DNA of 64,000 bases from the NCBI GenBank assembly GCA_008360955.1, contig LUCM01002343.1, positions 281,003 to 345,002 of the forward strand. Direction: 5' to 3'. Below the pieces are notes generated by a model. It was not told the DNA's origin. It saw only the letters and a list, made by a program, of their open reading frames with translations, and did not search any database. The position numbers and the translations under genes are program-made. This DNA is from Fasciolopsis buskii (Eukaryota > Platyhelminthes > Trematoda > Plagiorchiida > Fasciolidae). This document shows positions 47,054 through 61,105 of the stretch, in pieces (position 1 is the first letter of the stretch; each line of letters starts with the position of its first letter).

Positions 47054-50000
47054 AGCAGACACAGCGGTCAAAATGCTGGTTAAGACCACTCAATTTTGTG
47101 GGCCCAGAATGAGTGAGAAAGATGAAGCAATAACGTGAAGGCAGGTCTGTGTGCAATCGGTGGATGGTAACTGGCAGAAATTTACCAGCAAGTTTTGAAC
47201 AATACATAACATGCCCGTTACAACGTTTGCTACCAGAAAGAAGCAACGGAGTTTGAGAAAATCAATTGGTTATTTTGAGGCCACTTCTCAGCGGCTTAAA
47301 GCTAGTCTTGATCCGACCTGAGAAAACTTTATGCGATCAATAAAGGGAGTTGGTATAATGCAATGCCGAATCTAAGTGGCTATCACTAATCGGTCAGAGC
47401 AGAACAGACGTCACTTTAGTATACGAGACGAAAAACCTTTCAGCTTTTAAGCAACAAGGAACGTTCGTGAAAAATATCGATAACTATTTCCGTCAGTAAA
47501 GCCAAGTTCTTCACTAAATTTTCCCATCGGACTCTTGAGGTGTTCCATTGTAAGATCGATTGAGAGAACGGCTAGGGGCAAAGATGCATTGGGGAAAATT
47601 GTCATTAAGATTGAATGATACAAAATTTAAAGTTATTTGATAAACATTTGTCAAGATTAAGGGATTTCTGAAAACGCTGTTCGTCAGATTAGACCGTTAA
47701 TTTGAAACTGCCGGCAGTCGGTTCGAAATCTTTCAATGCTGGGGTTGGTATTTTGTCTTTGGAGAGATGAGCATAATCCACACGGGATGGTAGCCATCGG
47801 AAATGGTCTTTTAGTTCTGATGAATGAGATTAAAAGTATGTGACCACGATTCTAATTCGTGTTTTAGATATGTGAGACTCAAGTCATTTGGAAGGACAAC
47901 AGTTAACTTCCTAGCTTTCTTTGATGTCGCAACCAAGGGGGTGTTTGCGGAATTCGTACCCCAGGAGTACAGAGGGCGGTATCTCAGACAAGGAATGATT
48001 GAATATTGTGTTCGGATGCCCAGTTTTGAAGTCGGAATATGTAGCATTTTCTCTTGAACATACACTTGTAAACTGACGTTCAAAAGGGTGACCAACATAA
48101 GTGAAATCTAGACATTTTTTGGACTTTCATAGGCGGAGACAATCGCTTCATTCTACTTATTTTGCCACGTTAAAACACCCATTTCTCCCACCAAAATTTC
48201 CGAGAAAGGACTTAAGAAATAGTGGTTTCAAGACAATAATTACCATGGGTCAAAAGGCCGGTTAGAAACATGACACAATATAGCCATTGTTCAACAAGCA
48301 AAAAAGCTGTTCATTTCACTAGCAACATTTCTAGCGGGAATATCGTACTGACAAACCTGAATTGTTTCAGTCAGGTAGAATAAACTCGTCCTCATTGGGT
48401 GTAAACCATACGTGTGGCTAGTTCCGGAACCAGAAGAATGTTTTGAGCATGTGTTGGTCAGCACTAGGCCCTTTTGTTCTTGATTTTCATGAACAGTTCA
48501 CCGCAAGTGTTTCGTTTTCCGCGTTTAAACTCTGGAGAGTCATCGAAGGGCCAGATGATTGTGGGCAACACGGATGGAGAACACGGATGGTGATACTCGT
48601 TTGTCTTTGGCACTGAACCCCCAGCATCGTTCGCGTATGCTAGGCGGGTTCTCAGAGTATTTGTGGCTTATGCAGTTATTCGTTCGTGGGTTCGTCGCTT
48701 TGCTCAACAGACTGTGAAAGTAATTTGGGGCAACGGTTACTCCATCAAGACCTACGCCCATGCCAACAAGGTGTGCGGTTCCGTATATCCAGGACTGGAG
48801 TTCCCATTTACGGCTGCCCAATATGATGCATTTAACCGTCACTCGCGTTGTGGATACATACGAGACCAAAACTACGAAGAGAACTCTTGATGTGGTCGCG
48901 GCTGGATCAAGGACCACCAGAATGCCCTGAAAAAGTTGGGATCGACTTGACCATCCTCTCAGTGACAGAACGATAAAGTCAACCTAGCTGTGCTGCCTGC
49001 CCCTGGCTAAGGTAACGAGGTTGAATTATTATCAGAATTTCAAATAAAAAAACTACCTATAGTTGCGATGCTGAGGAACTCTTGCGATATGGATTGACAA
49101 GAACCGACTGTTTCGAAACGCGGAAATGGGAAAAAGACGTCTGCTCTAGCTTCATCACGAAAATCTCTCGTTCCCACGAAATCCATTGAGAAATCCAAGT
49201 ACACCAAACAAAATGTGCGCCCAAAGATCAAAATCGAATTGTTTAAATTGGTCTTCAATGAGCAAGGCACACTGGTCTACTGTTTTGCAGTCCGATGTGG
49301 TCTAGCGTTAATCATCGGCTTTCTCATGCAGTGTTTTCGATCCTACTATCGATCGACACAATCAGTTTGATATCGCCTCAGAAGTGTTGATCACGGACGA
49401 ATTTAATGAATAGACGGAATCAAAATTCATTATCCTTATACTGACCGCGACGAGACTCACGTGTGATTGATAGAAAATCTGATTGGAAATTAGTCTGAAA
49501 AAGATTATCACGGTATCCAGAATGCCAAATCAGTATTGCCAACATCAATTATCCCGTCTTGGTGGCAAGCAGACAAATATAGATTGTTCTGTTTGAACCG
49601 TTGCATTATTTGTTCGAATTTGATACGGCATTTTCTAATAATCGGTCTTAGAAAGAATATTTGAGCTTAAAACAATGGAGGGACAAAGTGTGGATAGAAC
49701 TATTTTCCCAAATTACTTTGTCATGTAAACTGTAATACATACACAGTTGTGTACATATTGAGAAGTGCTAAACCTTCCGTTATAGGCCAACAAAGTCCCG
49801 GAGCCTATTGACTATAATCAGAAAGCTTTAGATAAATCGACATTAGATAACAGTTAATTTCATCTTGACAAAATCTTATTTGCCCTGGATGCGATATAAC
49901 GCGCACCTATATTGTGGTTGGATTATTTGAAACGACAGCCTCTAGTTTCATGTTTACATATGCAAAATCTCATAAAAGTTATCATTCTTCCATCAATATT

Positions 50001-50150
50001 GCTAATCGATACATGATAGTCATGGGAATGTGTATGACTACGTGCATGAAAATAGCTACTTTGTCTACATTAAGGTCTGAGGTTTCTTTGTTCCATTGGC
50101 TTGTTTTATCTTTGGCTTCTTGATTCCCAAGTATTTTTTATTCTAATCAG

Positions 50151-50269
50151 GCAATGATAACGCAGAACTACAGTTGTCAGGACAGAAGGAAACCATTTCA
50201 GCTGTCAGTGAGGGAAGACAAGAAGTATTGAAATCTCCGACTGGTGAGCAAGAAATAAACAAAAACGAG
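50151..50269 (+). CDS. Candidate exon, unidentified gene
   Basis: 119 nt between TTTTTTATTCTAATCAG and GAG|GTTAGT. After two leading bases it gives 39 open codons, acidic and Ser/Gln-rich (QLSGQKETISAVSEGRQEVL). It joins in phase 0 to the next segment through a 37-nt intron, a size comparable with SEC22 intron 2. Confidence 0.42.
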
Positions 50270-50306
50270 GTTAGTAGGAATTCTTGAACCAGCGTTTTCC
50301 CATTAG

Positions 50307-50384
50307 AATTCCAATGCTAGTATTATTGGCAATGCAAATGAAAGAATCCCAACCGAGATTTTGAGCCCAAGTAAAACGGAGTAA
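50307..50384 (+). CDS. Candidate terminal exon, unidentified gene
   Basis: After GTTTTCCCATTAG, 25 codons read NSNASIIGNANERIPTEILS and end in TAA. The first downstream AATAAA is near 50788, about 400 nt away. A weaker GTAAAA donor before the stop could continue the gene. Confidence 0.4.
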   Translation, partial: NSNASIIGNANERIPTEILSPSKTE

Positions 50385-51710
50385 AAGCAGTGCAGATTAT
50401 CACCCGGGGAATTCTCGTAATACACCGCTACGGAAATGCAGTCATCTAGTTCACGTGAACTCCATCTCCCGGTGCCGAACGATTACATCAATTGAACAAC
50501 TTCCAATGAGGTTGGACTTCTTGAGAAACAGCTGTTCTCAGATTGTGTTTATCAACACACCTACAGAGACAACATTTTTACTTTCTTTTGTATAAATAAC
50601 TCTTGGATTCCAATGTTCTGTGGCCCCATGGAAACTGGAAGTTATTTACCTGATCCAGGGAGGATCATTGAAATCATTGGACTTGCAAAAATCCAGTATA
50701 TTCTCTGCCTTGATGCGCACTCTCAGTTTTCCGAATGCTACGAAAACTTACAGTTGCGACTGTAGCAAAAACAATATAACAAAGGAAAATAAAACGGTTA
50801 GGCAAATCCAATAAGACTGGCTCAACATGCCAGCTGAATTCCCAAGGTACGGAACAGGATAAGCCTGACAACACATTGTAAACTGTGCATTACTGCTAGC
50901 AGCTGGGGCCGGAAGTCTGAAGTTTGATGCGATTTTCTTACTTTCATCTTTTAATTCGCCAATCAATAAAACTACAAAGTACACCTTTATCTCGAAGGAG
51001 GTAACGACCAGTGGATGAGTGCCAGGTGAAAAGGTTCGCGGTAACTGAAGGACTTGAGCTCCGTAAAAAAAAAACACCGTGATATTGGTGGCTTGGTTAC
51101 CGCCGGTTTGCATAACTAATCGAAGATAATGTCACGTCATCTGGAGGAATGTGAGCGGACGGTTGCTCGGAAACATTTAGAAATATACTTTGCAGTTTTC
51201 AACTGAGTTAATTAAACTCCTCATTTGAGCAGAATAAAATTCATTCGAGACAAATCATAAGGATGTTACTTTTCAGAGGCTCCAGAAACTGGTCTCACTT
51301 CTCGAAAGATTTTGTGTCAATAGGACTGAACAAGAGAATCCAATTCTTAGTGCATTCACATGTAGGCCTCAATGTGGTGAATAATGATTCCCCGATAACT
51401 TCCCTCTGACATTAGCTCAATCCTGGTGGTTCTTAAACGCCAAGAGAAAACCATATAAATAAAACTATCTTGTCACATCGATTTAGAAATTTCTTGTGTG
51501 TAACTGTACTCGGTACGTCGCACACAAAACATATGAGTGCAGCTCTTAAGAGCCAGACGATAGACTGGTTTGAAATAATGCACAACAAACGTAAGTCCAA
51601 TCACATCCGGTCCTATTAGACTTAACTGGATGTCCGAATTTTCCAAAGGTCACATTAAGAACATGTGAAGATGTTAAAATGTTTCTGATGAACGACGTAT
51701 GCCCTCTTGG

Positions 51711-51731
51711 TATATATATATATATATATAT
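51711..51731. repeat. (TA)n microsatellite
   Basis: About ten TA units. Confidence 0.92.
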
Positions 51732-53585
51732 CACTGGTGTTTTGTAAGGTTTGACTGTTGTTCAGTCAGTTAATCCTGGCTCCAGACCCGTATTATCCGT
51801 ATCCAACTGCTCAAGCGAGAAAAATCAAGCCGAATCGGCAAAAATATCTTTCTACCAAATGAAAACATCACATATTTACAGACTACTTTTGTTGCATATT
51901 CGTGACTGCCATTGTTTCATCAAGTCGCACTTTGATTGGCTCATCTCGCTTGATACAGTTCACCTGAATACGTTCATGGCGTTTTCTCATCGAATCTCGA
52001 TCGCTCATCCTTATCAGTTTGCGCAACTCACGATATGACCTCACTTTGCTTATCCGCACTCTTGCCTTCTAGTCATGCCCCGGTATCGGTTGACAACTGG
52101 AAGCTAATGAAATAACGTGGTCTCGATTTTCCTTACCGCTTTCTGACACGATCCGATAGCGTCCACTCCTGTGTACTGATTGTGCGTTGTCTATCACGAT
52201 TCACTGTCCCGCAACCGCCCATAACCAGTGAGACAACTCCATCAAACCTAGGCGCAACGTCGACTAGACAAATTCATTCACAACTGGCATCATGAAATTA
52301 TGAGGAGAATGCATTTGAACCAATGACAGTCGTGGAACTTTTTCCTTCCAGTTACTGACCCGTCACCATGCTGATTAGCCATGATAAGATTATGGTGCAA
52401 TGTCAAGTGCCCTAATTCGTAGTGATTATTATATTCTTCTACACGCGGGTCCAGAACTCCTCAGGTGGAAGTTGCGAGAGTCTTAGTCTGAGAGGTGGGA
52501 AGGTGAAGGATAAACTCATGAGCCTAACCTTAATAAGTATAACCACAATCAAGATAGCGGTGTTTAGCCCATTACATCACAACCCCACAAAAACAACCTC
52601 CATTCCCAGCATCGGTAGACGCATTGAAACATCAAATTACCTCTAACATTACGTTTAAGATTTGCAGAAATTAACTGTTTACTTTGGTTTGTTGTTCATT
52701 TTAGGTGCTCTGATGTTCAAATTTGCGAACTATTAGTCTTCTTATGCCGCTTCTATTCCCTGCGGTAGTCGAATTTGTGATGGAATCTCATAATGTCTGC
52801 TTCGGTATCAAATTACAGTTCACCATCATCCATCCTCATTAATCCCAGCACGGCTATCTCAGTGAAACTGTCGTAAGCAGTCCTTTTGCTAATGTAATAG
52901 TTGCTTACATACTTGCACCTATTGCACCGCCTTTTGCTTCATTGACTATCCGAGTCATTCGCTGAGTGGTTTGTCTCGTTTGTTAGCTTTTGACTTGATA
53001 TGGTAAGGATTACTTAGGTCTAGAAACCAAACAGCTCATGTCAACTGGTTAGTATAATCATTATATGATTCAATTGAATTTCCTGTTTGTATTCTTATCA
53101 TTCAGTCACGACTCGGTGTCCTGTGGTGGCTCGTTGCCAATGAGGCGGTACAATTTCATGGTGACTGTACTGTGGAAACAAGAACACCGGTTTCAACGAA
53201 CAGATTGCACCCATTTGCGTTAATCGATTGTTACGTGTCGATCACTGTCCATTAAGACGATTATCGATAATCCATGAAACAGTTTGGCCTAAATCTAGTC
53301 AAGATTAGGCTAATATGATATCCCATCCCGAGATTTGTGAGGATCCGATGTGTCTGGATTATGTGACAAAGCAGCAAAAGCTCCGAAACTCATATGACAT
53401 AAAAGATGATCTAGATTGTGGCGTCCTCTACTGAAACGGTTGACAATGTATCATTTCAAAACTGTTTTGATTTCATACCTTTAAAGATGGAGGTCTGAAC
53501 GACAGAAGTTAAGCAGTGCTTCTATGTATAGGTTATTGAAAAAAATAATTTTCCATGATTTTCCTCGTTATCTTCTATTTTGCAG

Positions 53586-53633
53586 AGGCTCAGGTCGAAT
53601 AGTTCACCGAAAACGCCCAAATCAGATAACACC
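53586..53633 (+). CDS. Candidate micro-exon, unidentified gene C
   Basis: 48 nt between CTTCTATTTTGCAG and ACC|GTAAGC, phase 0 to 0, reading RLRSNSSPKTPKSDNT. The basic Ser/Pro composition resembles a phosphorylated linker. It joins in phase with the exon at 55326. Confidence 0.4.
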
Positions 53634-55325
53634 GTAAGCAATACTGTTGAAAATCGCATACAATCAACAGCTGGTTTGATGTTCTTGACGCATCTACTCT
53701 TCACGTTTTTGGAAAGAGGACGGATCATTTGTTGACCGTCACATTTTCGGTATGGTTAGCAGTTTTGAATTGAGCTGTCACGACCGAATAGTTGGCAAGC
53801 ACTTGCGAGTATATGTAAGTATGTCTATGGTAGATGTATTCAGATCAAGCAGACCGACCGTCGTCCGTTGATGCGTCGGTTCGTGTGAATCTGTAGTTAG
53901 TTGTGCTATGTGGATTTGTAGTATTCGTAATTTAAATAGTAATATGGAATTGGACCAATCGCAATAAAGCAAAGATGCGGGCTGCCATTACGTACGGGAA
54001 GACTCCGACTCAAACTACCGAACTGAAGACAACGAGATCACATTAGCCAGAAGACTCTTTAGGATTTGTTCACAATTAATGTACTTATATTCAAGTTACG
54101 AAAAATCCTTGTAGGCAAAATAAATTTGGGCCATGTTTGTACCCTTGATTCGTGTGTCATCACGCTTCCGATTGACTGGTTGACACCAGCTACAGCGAAG
54201 TTGTACCGGAGTGCATCATGTGACTTACACATAAGCTCATCAGAGAAGTTCGAAAAGAAAAGGAGTACAAACATGAGATCCGTAAACTGGCTGATAAATG
54301 CACTCTGTTCCGAACAATTTCTCTTAAGATCCACAAACTGAAGGGCAAAAAGTTGTTGTGTATAAATTTCTATGCAGTTTTATTGCTCAACATATCACCG
54401 ACTGTCCACAAGTGGAACCACTGTATTTAGTACCAATTTCCAAACGAGTAAAATGAACAAGGATAGATTGGAAATCCTAGTCACGGGGTCCCGTCTAACG
54501 TATTTTCTAACTCCAGCGCATTTTAGTCACTGTTTAAATACTGACAGTACTCACTACAGTCTCATATGACTCTGATATGATATTCCTCGAGGCGTGCTAC
54601 AGCTGTGGTAAAGACTATCAAGCGGAGGGTTCGCACTCGAAACCTTCATCCAGATCCAAAATAAATGCGTCATAACCAATTAATTAGCTAGTTAATAGAA
54701 TTTACTGCTTATAGGATTCCTGGACCGAAACGTGTTGGTTTTCCCTCTCTCCCCGTTGTATTTGAACAGTACTCAGAAGACATGGGTATCAAGTAATTCC
54801 GTTTACTGACATGGCTTGTAAAATTTGCAACCAGGTACTAATTCGGTAGTCAAGAGGCAAGCAAACAGTAAATTACAGAAGCAAAGTGATGCTCCATTAA
54901 CCGGCATAGTGTGTGGGGATTTCTCCCTGGAGCAACGTGACTGGTTTGCGAACAGCTACAATGCGCAGGCTAACCGACGATCTGCGGAATGAATCACAAG
55001 CCCATTGAAGTCGATCTGTGCGCATTAAGAACCAGTCAGACTGAAGATCAGTCGAAGTTCGGTCAAAGAACGTAGATTGATCATCGATCTGGGAACAGTA
55101 TATGTGAATGTGCATGCGCCGCAGACGTGTCCGTCTGCTTCTGCCGAATGGATCCCGGTCCAATAAGTAACACTGCACATTCGTTCGTTTGTGATCACGG
55201 GTTAGTTTGTAGCTTGTTTCTTGCATTTTAGTGGAACCCTTTCAAAAACAGAAAATGACAAAGTATCCTTGATCCATTCGGCTTCAACATGCCTATGAGT
55301 AACAATTCATTGTTCGGCTTTTCAG

Positions 55326-55485
55326 AATCTACCACACACCATTTCGGAATCAAATCTCACTTTGCCAAGAGGACGAGACAAGTTTGCTGGCTCCAGACAG
55401 AAATCCCAACCAGATTTGATGGGTTTGATGTCCAACAAAGCGGAACGCTATGTGAGACGCTGGATGTACAATGCGCAGCCTACAG
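55326..55485 (+). CDS. Candidate exon, unidentified gene C
   Basis: 160 nt between GTTCGGCTTTTCAG and ACAG|GTGAGT. Phase 0 gives 53 open codons including TLPRGRDKFAGSRQKSQPDL and NKAERYVRRWMYNAQPT, with one base left over. A second frame is open, but only this one matches the phases of both neighbours. No family recognised. Confidence 0.5.
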
Positions 55486-56053
55486 GTGAGTGAAAGTAAT
55501 GCTGTATTATAAGTTAGTCCGAAAGCATACATCCTCTTTCAACGGATACACACATGAAATCTGCAGGGACGTAACTGAAAATGCATCAAATAATCAAATA
55601 TGATTTAGTTTCTATTGCGATTGACCGATCGATGCAGATTAGCACTTGAAGTGTGTGTATTGATTTTTGACTATTTGATTCCTTCTCACGGTTTAATTTG
55701 AAGTCTGATCCCGTTTTATACCCTTGGCTCGCGTACACCATTTAGTTTATTGCGACGCGATCTGTTAGGATCTGCAGTTACAAGTATTGAATATACGTTT
55801 TGCATAGCATAGACGTGTCTTCCTTACTACGGGCGCACTGGGTGGTAGTTATATAGAAAGATTCATGTAGTCAAACGCTCGAACTAATCGTGCACCGTAA
55901 TTTGGTCCAATAAAATGTTAGAATCACAATGACCGAGTTACAATTTCAGTTGCCAATTCACACCATCCCCTAGAAGATGGCGTGATGGATCGATCGAAAG
56001 CAAACAAATTAAAACGGTAATACAATGATGCACCATTTCACCAATTTTTGCAG

Positions 56054-56127
56054 CGATAGTTGAGCCAGGGAATAGCTCCTACTGGAAGCTACGCGGTCAC
56101 AATGAAGGGACTATGAATACGGAATAG
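56054..56127 (+). CDS. Candidate terminal exon, unidentified gene C
   Basis: After CACCAATTTTTGCAG, the two leading bases complete the codon split at 55485 (GCG, Ala). Then 23 codons follow, IVEPGNSSYWKLRGHNEG and so on, ending in TAG at 56125-56127. Confidence 0.45.
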
Positions 56128-56315
56128 TATACAAAAAATTGCGCGTAAGAATTTGTGCACATTCGTATCGCTATTGATAAGAGTGGAAGAAAACATGTTG
56201 GTTTGGAGCTGCCGTTGATTTTCCGGTTAATTCTGATTGGCTGACAACTATGATTGCATGCGACCACGAGGCTATACTACATCGTGTGATTTAGAGCGCC
56301 AACTGAACGATTTTC

Positions 56316-56321
56316 AATAAA
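56316..56321 (+). terminator. Polyadenylation signal for candidate gene C
   Basis: AATAAA 188 nt after the candidate stop. Confidence 0.4.
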
Positions 56322-58065
56322 ATTGATCAGTAAAGGAAAGGGTATAATCGTAAACATATCAGTTATCATCACACTGAGTCACTTCTTGCAGTAGCGAATT
56401 GTGTGCCCTACACGATCCTGGATAGGGTTCCTAGTGAAATCAATGATTAAGAGGGGCCTGTTACATCTGACCTAGCAGAATCCGCTCGGAATAACCCCGT
56501 GCCGATTGCCAGGTCTAACATTTGTTTTCTTCCGGTAAACAGTCTTGAAGCGGCATATTGCAACATTCGCAAGGTGCAGAACGGAAGAAGGATAGTTTTA
56601 CGAAGTTGATCATACGAGGTCAAACTTCTTATGCATTTGAAGCAAAATCTATGGCACGCACTTGAATTGACAAAACTTAACAATTGTTTGGACACGGAAA
56701 ATATACATTTTACAAAACGATTGCATCACTATATTGACATTTTAATAGAAATCGGTAAAGAAGGAAGACACAAGCCATCCTGGCGTACATCGCTTACGAG
56801 AGAGAACTACAGCTGACACCCTCGTTGTTTTACCGTTTCCAGTCAAAGCACTAGCATTAAGCTTGCACATTCTGTTTTGCAGGGGACTGCCACTAAAAGT
56901 CCTTGTCCGCAATGCGTCGAATTCAAGAATGTGGTTCCACTATCCAACTGACGCTTCTATCGAGGCTGTTTACAAAGTTTTACTGCTCTATAAGAATACC
57001 GTGTTTAGGTATATGGTCCAGATACAGCAAAATTGTACTGCTATCGTCTGAAACCCCGTTGTGGATCTGCCGTGCACAGGAAGATTTGAAGTTTTCTGTT
57101 AACTGAGTAGCCCTTGTTCGGATAGACATCATTTGTTTGTTACCTAATCTGGGTCGCGCGTACAAAAGACAATCCAGGTGCCCAAACTTCTGCATTATCT
57201 GCATTGCCAAATCGAGATTTCTCGGAGGCTAAGATTTTCACTCGGACCGAGTGGAACGCAATTTATACAACTTTCGTCTTGCTAAATGAGCTGGAACTGC
57301 GAAAATTTTTAATTATTTTTCTCAAAATTTCAATTGAGTGCGATCACAGTGGTAGATATGGATAGCTAGTTTGAAATATCATCAATAGAGACGTCGATTC
57401 TGGAGTAACGGCCAAATACGAGTATGATATACCAAAAGCGGCCTACCCGTCGGGGAACTTCCCACCGATTTGATACGTGTAGCAAAAGCGTCGTTACATA
57501 CTGTTCAAAAAAAATGTTGGTAGTGTTTGTACTCTGCCCAAATGCCAATAACATTGTAAGCTTAAGGGAAGAATACTCGATCAATGAAGCTCTTAGCATT
57601 CAGGTAGTGATGGTAGAGTTGCCACTTGTAATTAGCGGGACTTGTGTAACTAATGTGCCACGATTCTCGGCTTGTTCGGAGTTCGATTGTTCTCCTAGGC
57701 AAAGAATACACGCGGTTGAAAAAAAACCCAGAAAACTCAAGTGATCAGAACAGCGAACTCCAGTTGCCGTCATTCCAGAAAGAACTTGCCAAAGGAATTT
57801 ATTTTGTAATCTTTCAAAAGCTTACAATGATGCGTAAATTATTTTCGGGGTGAGGGTTAATTGACAGTGCTCCTTTGAATCCACTGATTGGCAGTGGTCC
57901 AGCACAAATTTGAGTACGTATCACGTGCCTTCAGGATCACGGAAATACAGGGAAGAAATCATCCAAAAAGAAAAGAAGAGGAAACAACGTGTGATTCAAC
58001 ATTTATCATAACTTCTTTGCCCTCCACCTTTGATTAATCGGATATTCACCGAAATCCATGACTCC
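56322..58065. other. Unassigned sequence
   Basis: A 106-codon + frame at 57424-57744 shows no identifiable domain. No retroelement motif recognised. Confidence 0.4.
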
Positions 58066-58480
58066 TCTTATGGACTTGATACCACGCGGTTGTTCAAAAC
58101 GGAAGTAGAGGGTTAACTTAAGAGACCCCACCCCAATTCTTTGACCAAATGGTGCAACATAGAGGGAAGTAGAATGGTGTGAGAGTCACGTAATCCAATG
58201 GGGACTGGTGACCGAGTGCTCAGTTCATGTTCCGTTCTGATGGAGCTAGATATCGTGAGAGCCCGGCACACCTTCCCGCCACCTGTGGTTTGTTTGGAAT
58301 CAGGCTTTAGCCATCTTCTCTAGACAAGTTATTGAAGGATAGTCATCCCAGTGGACAACGCCGGGTATTCGCCTTCGAACTCTTTCCTTAATGGGAACAT
58401 CGTGGTCTCTAAACCTAAAGGTCATGGGTTGGAATCCCTCCACCGCCAGTCAACTTCCCTACTTGTCAGCCGTATTTTAG
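58066..58480. repeat. Dispersed repeat, copy 2 of 2
   Basis: Related to 24215-24580 (shared blocks given there). Past the shared part, 58395-58450 contains GTGGTCTCTAAACCTAAAGG and GGGTTGGAATCCC, which vaguely resemble a worn tRNA with a B box. Confidence 0.58.
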
Positions 58481-59655
58481 AAGTGACAAGCTTCCTGAAA
58501 GTAATGTACCTCGCTGTTCCGTTAATACGGAAAACAAATTATAGAGAATAAATGATTCAAAAAAGGCATTCTACCTAGCATAGAACAATAAACTCACTTT
58601 CGAAAAGGTCAGAACACCGCACACGCGGGGCTACACTTGCTAACCTCGTATCTATTTGGAAGAACAGGTATCATTTAATATCACAGTCCCTGTACTCTGT
58701 CAACAATTCATGAGATCCAAAGCGTCGTCGACCTACAAGGATCGAACGCATGTTAGTTCTCTTGCAAATAGTACTTACACAGCGTAGACATAATTTATCT
58801 TATTTGGAAGCTAACATTTGATACCGAATTTATGCAGTTTGTTCAGCATTAGTGCAACGGCTTAGTTCCGTTTTTGTGCACATTAGCGACCTGTTACAAC
58901 GAGACTGCATATTACCGTGATGTGATAGTTTGTGTGCATCCGCGACCGAAAGAGCTATGCAGGTTGGTTTTGCCAGCCTAAGATCCAATCACTTTTTGAT
59001 TGGTTAATGGGTAGAGGCCAAACGAAGTCCAGCCCCAAAAATCCGTTGCTTGGATAACAGCTGATTCCACAAGCCCAACTGCCCCAGCTCTTAGAGAAGC
59101 CATTTCAGAAAGCGAAGGCGAAGAGAGCGAATGCAGGTCAAAAGACGTTTACCAGATGAACGCAATATTGGAAAACATGGCGCCCCCCTCAATGGTGGCA
59201 AAAGTCATCGTACTCCATAGAGGTATCTATCAATCGCCTTGGCTGGGAGGCCCCAAACTGAACGGTACTATTCCGTCCCTTTCCGGCTTCCTCCTAGATG
59301 CAAGGAGCAAAAGATTCGGAAGGACAGCAAAACGTTAATCTTCGCATTTGGAAAAAATAGAGGAGTAACAATAACGAGACTTTGTGACAGATCTGATGAA
59401 GCTTCCACAAGATTGTTTCGGTCAACTTATCTGACTGGCCCTGCTGCCGTATCAGGGAGACTTGGGAATCGAAGACTTTGGTTAGAATTTACAAAGGAAA
59501 ACTCCCTCTGGGATGAGAACAGCCGGGAATTCTCTTTTTTTCGAATACACCCAACTTAAGGATTACATAATTTCTCGTGAATATCTGGAGTTCTGTAAAT
59601 TTATCTCAAAATGGCATTATTGGAAGGCCAGGAAACAAATTAAACGTATTACGTG
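58481..59655. other. Unassigned sequence upstream of an RTE fragment
   Basis: Contains a 106-codon frame (59239-59559) with no recognised domain. Its lower half could be the 5' untranslated or pre-endonuclease part of the RTE copy that begins near 59660. Confidence 0.35.
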
Positions 59656-59659
59656 AGCC

Positions 59660-60250
59660 TAAATGTTCACTTTATTTGCCTACCTTCAATGTTTGAACAT
59701 TATAGCAGATAGAGTAGCAAGCTGCTCTAGCTAGAAATCCTGAAACATTCAAGAGAGGAATGCTGTGTCGCTGGAAAGAACATACCAATACATATCTCCA
59801 CCGGTGCAGTCTTGGCCTATCGGATGCCTCTTCATGTGTCCGGTGATTCTCTTATGCGTACTCACAGTCATTCTGACTCCAGATTTGACTTGAGCACAAA
59901 AACAAAGCATGGACCGTTAGACTGGATCCTAGTCAGCGGACATCTGTGTGCAGTTCGAATGAACTGTCCTGTGCACGTTAACAAAAGTCGACTGAAATGG
60001 CGAAGTTTGTTCTCCTTAGTCTTTTCCTCCAACCAGCTGAGGCCAAAATGTTATATGGGGACTTAACTCGATTGCTTCGAAATGTGGGTTCAGCGAGCCT
60101 AGCGGTTGCTGTCGATGATTTCAATATACAGTTCCCGATTTCTTAATTTTACGTAGTATTAGATCGACCCAAAGGAGCTGGAATTGTAGATGAGGAACTG
60201 ATACTGAAGTTTATTGAACAGTCTGCAGCAGTGGGCCAATTGGAATTGGT
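59660..60250 (+). mobile_element. RTE-like endonuclease fragment
   Basis: PTFNV-TL at about 59680, QAALARNPETFKR, then LSTKTKHGPLDWILVSGHLC, AVRMNCPVHVNKSRLKWRSL and, after a frameshift, DLTRLLRNVGSASLAVAVDD with FNIQF in place of GDFNAQ. This is the same block order as 20660-21340 of copy B. No RT is recognisable downstream. Stops interrupt it. Confidence 0.75.
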
Positions 60251-61105
60251 TCTACAAAAACCACAGATCATAAAACCAAACTGGAAACGCGTAATGAACA
60301 ATAATGCATGTAAAGGAAACATCTAACGGCCCAAAGGGGAGCTTCCAGAGCCACAAAAAGATAGTTCACCGCACGTCGGTCCGGCTGAACACAGAGATCA
60401 TATCATCCGATCAGAAACAACTAAATATGTCAGATAGACCGTCTAATTGGGTGAAAGTGGTACAACCGATCACAAGTTCGTTTAGAACGTGCGCATTTCC
60501 AAAGGCGGCGGCTAGAATCGACATACAAGAACAGGCAAATTAAAACTAAAGATAAAGTGAAAGCACAGTATGTTTAACAAATTATTGGTCAGGGCAACCC
60601 CAAATCAGACAAAACAAACGTGACTTCACAAGAACCGATGGATCGGATAATCAATACTGTCTTCAGCAAATAAATAATCAGGCAACACAAGAGGAGGAAG
60701 CGCCGTCATGGCTTGTCGTGTTCACCGGTGTAAGCATGAACGAGTGAGCAAATACGTAACCACACGGACGTGTGCTTGTATCGCGTGGACAAGTGCACGC
60801 ACGTAGTGATATGTCCTTGAAGTCTTGGAGATTTAGTCCCTAAGGTTACCTGTTTGGGAGAGATAGAGTAGGTCAAGTTGCGAGCCCATTTCCTGCCCCA
60901 GCCGGTCAAGGGAACAACGACGATATGCTTAATCAAGCCTTTTCCGATTATAGTGTTACTGTAAAAAAACGTTTCTCATAACATGCGACGTTGGCTTGTC
61001 TGGGGACCATCTTCGGCCGCACAACATTGTGCTCAGAATTGCGCATGATGATACTGTTCACTGCGTCAGTCGGTCGAGGATCGTCGATCATTCTGGTTCA
61101 TACTT

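Noticed and set aside
47811..48098. 95-codon minus frame as a Penelope GIY-YIG domain
   Set aside because: A short VGHPFERQF resemblance was not supported by the flanking catalytic pattern.
50748..51113. 121-codon minus-strand frame with ATG and a hydrophobic C-terminus
   Set aside because: It could pass as a tail-anchored protein, but it includes a poly-T run, lies antisense to candidate + exons, and has no recognised family.
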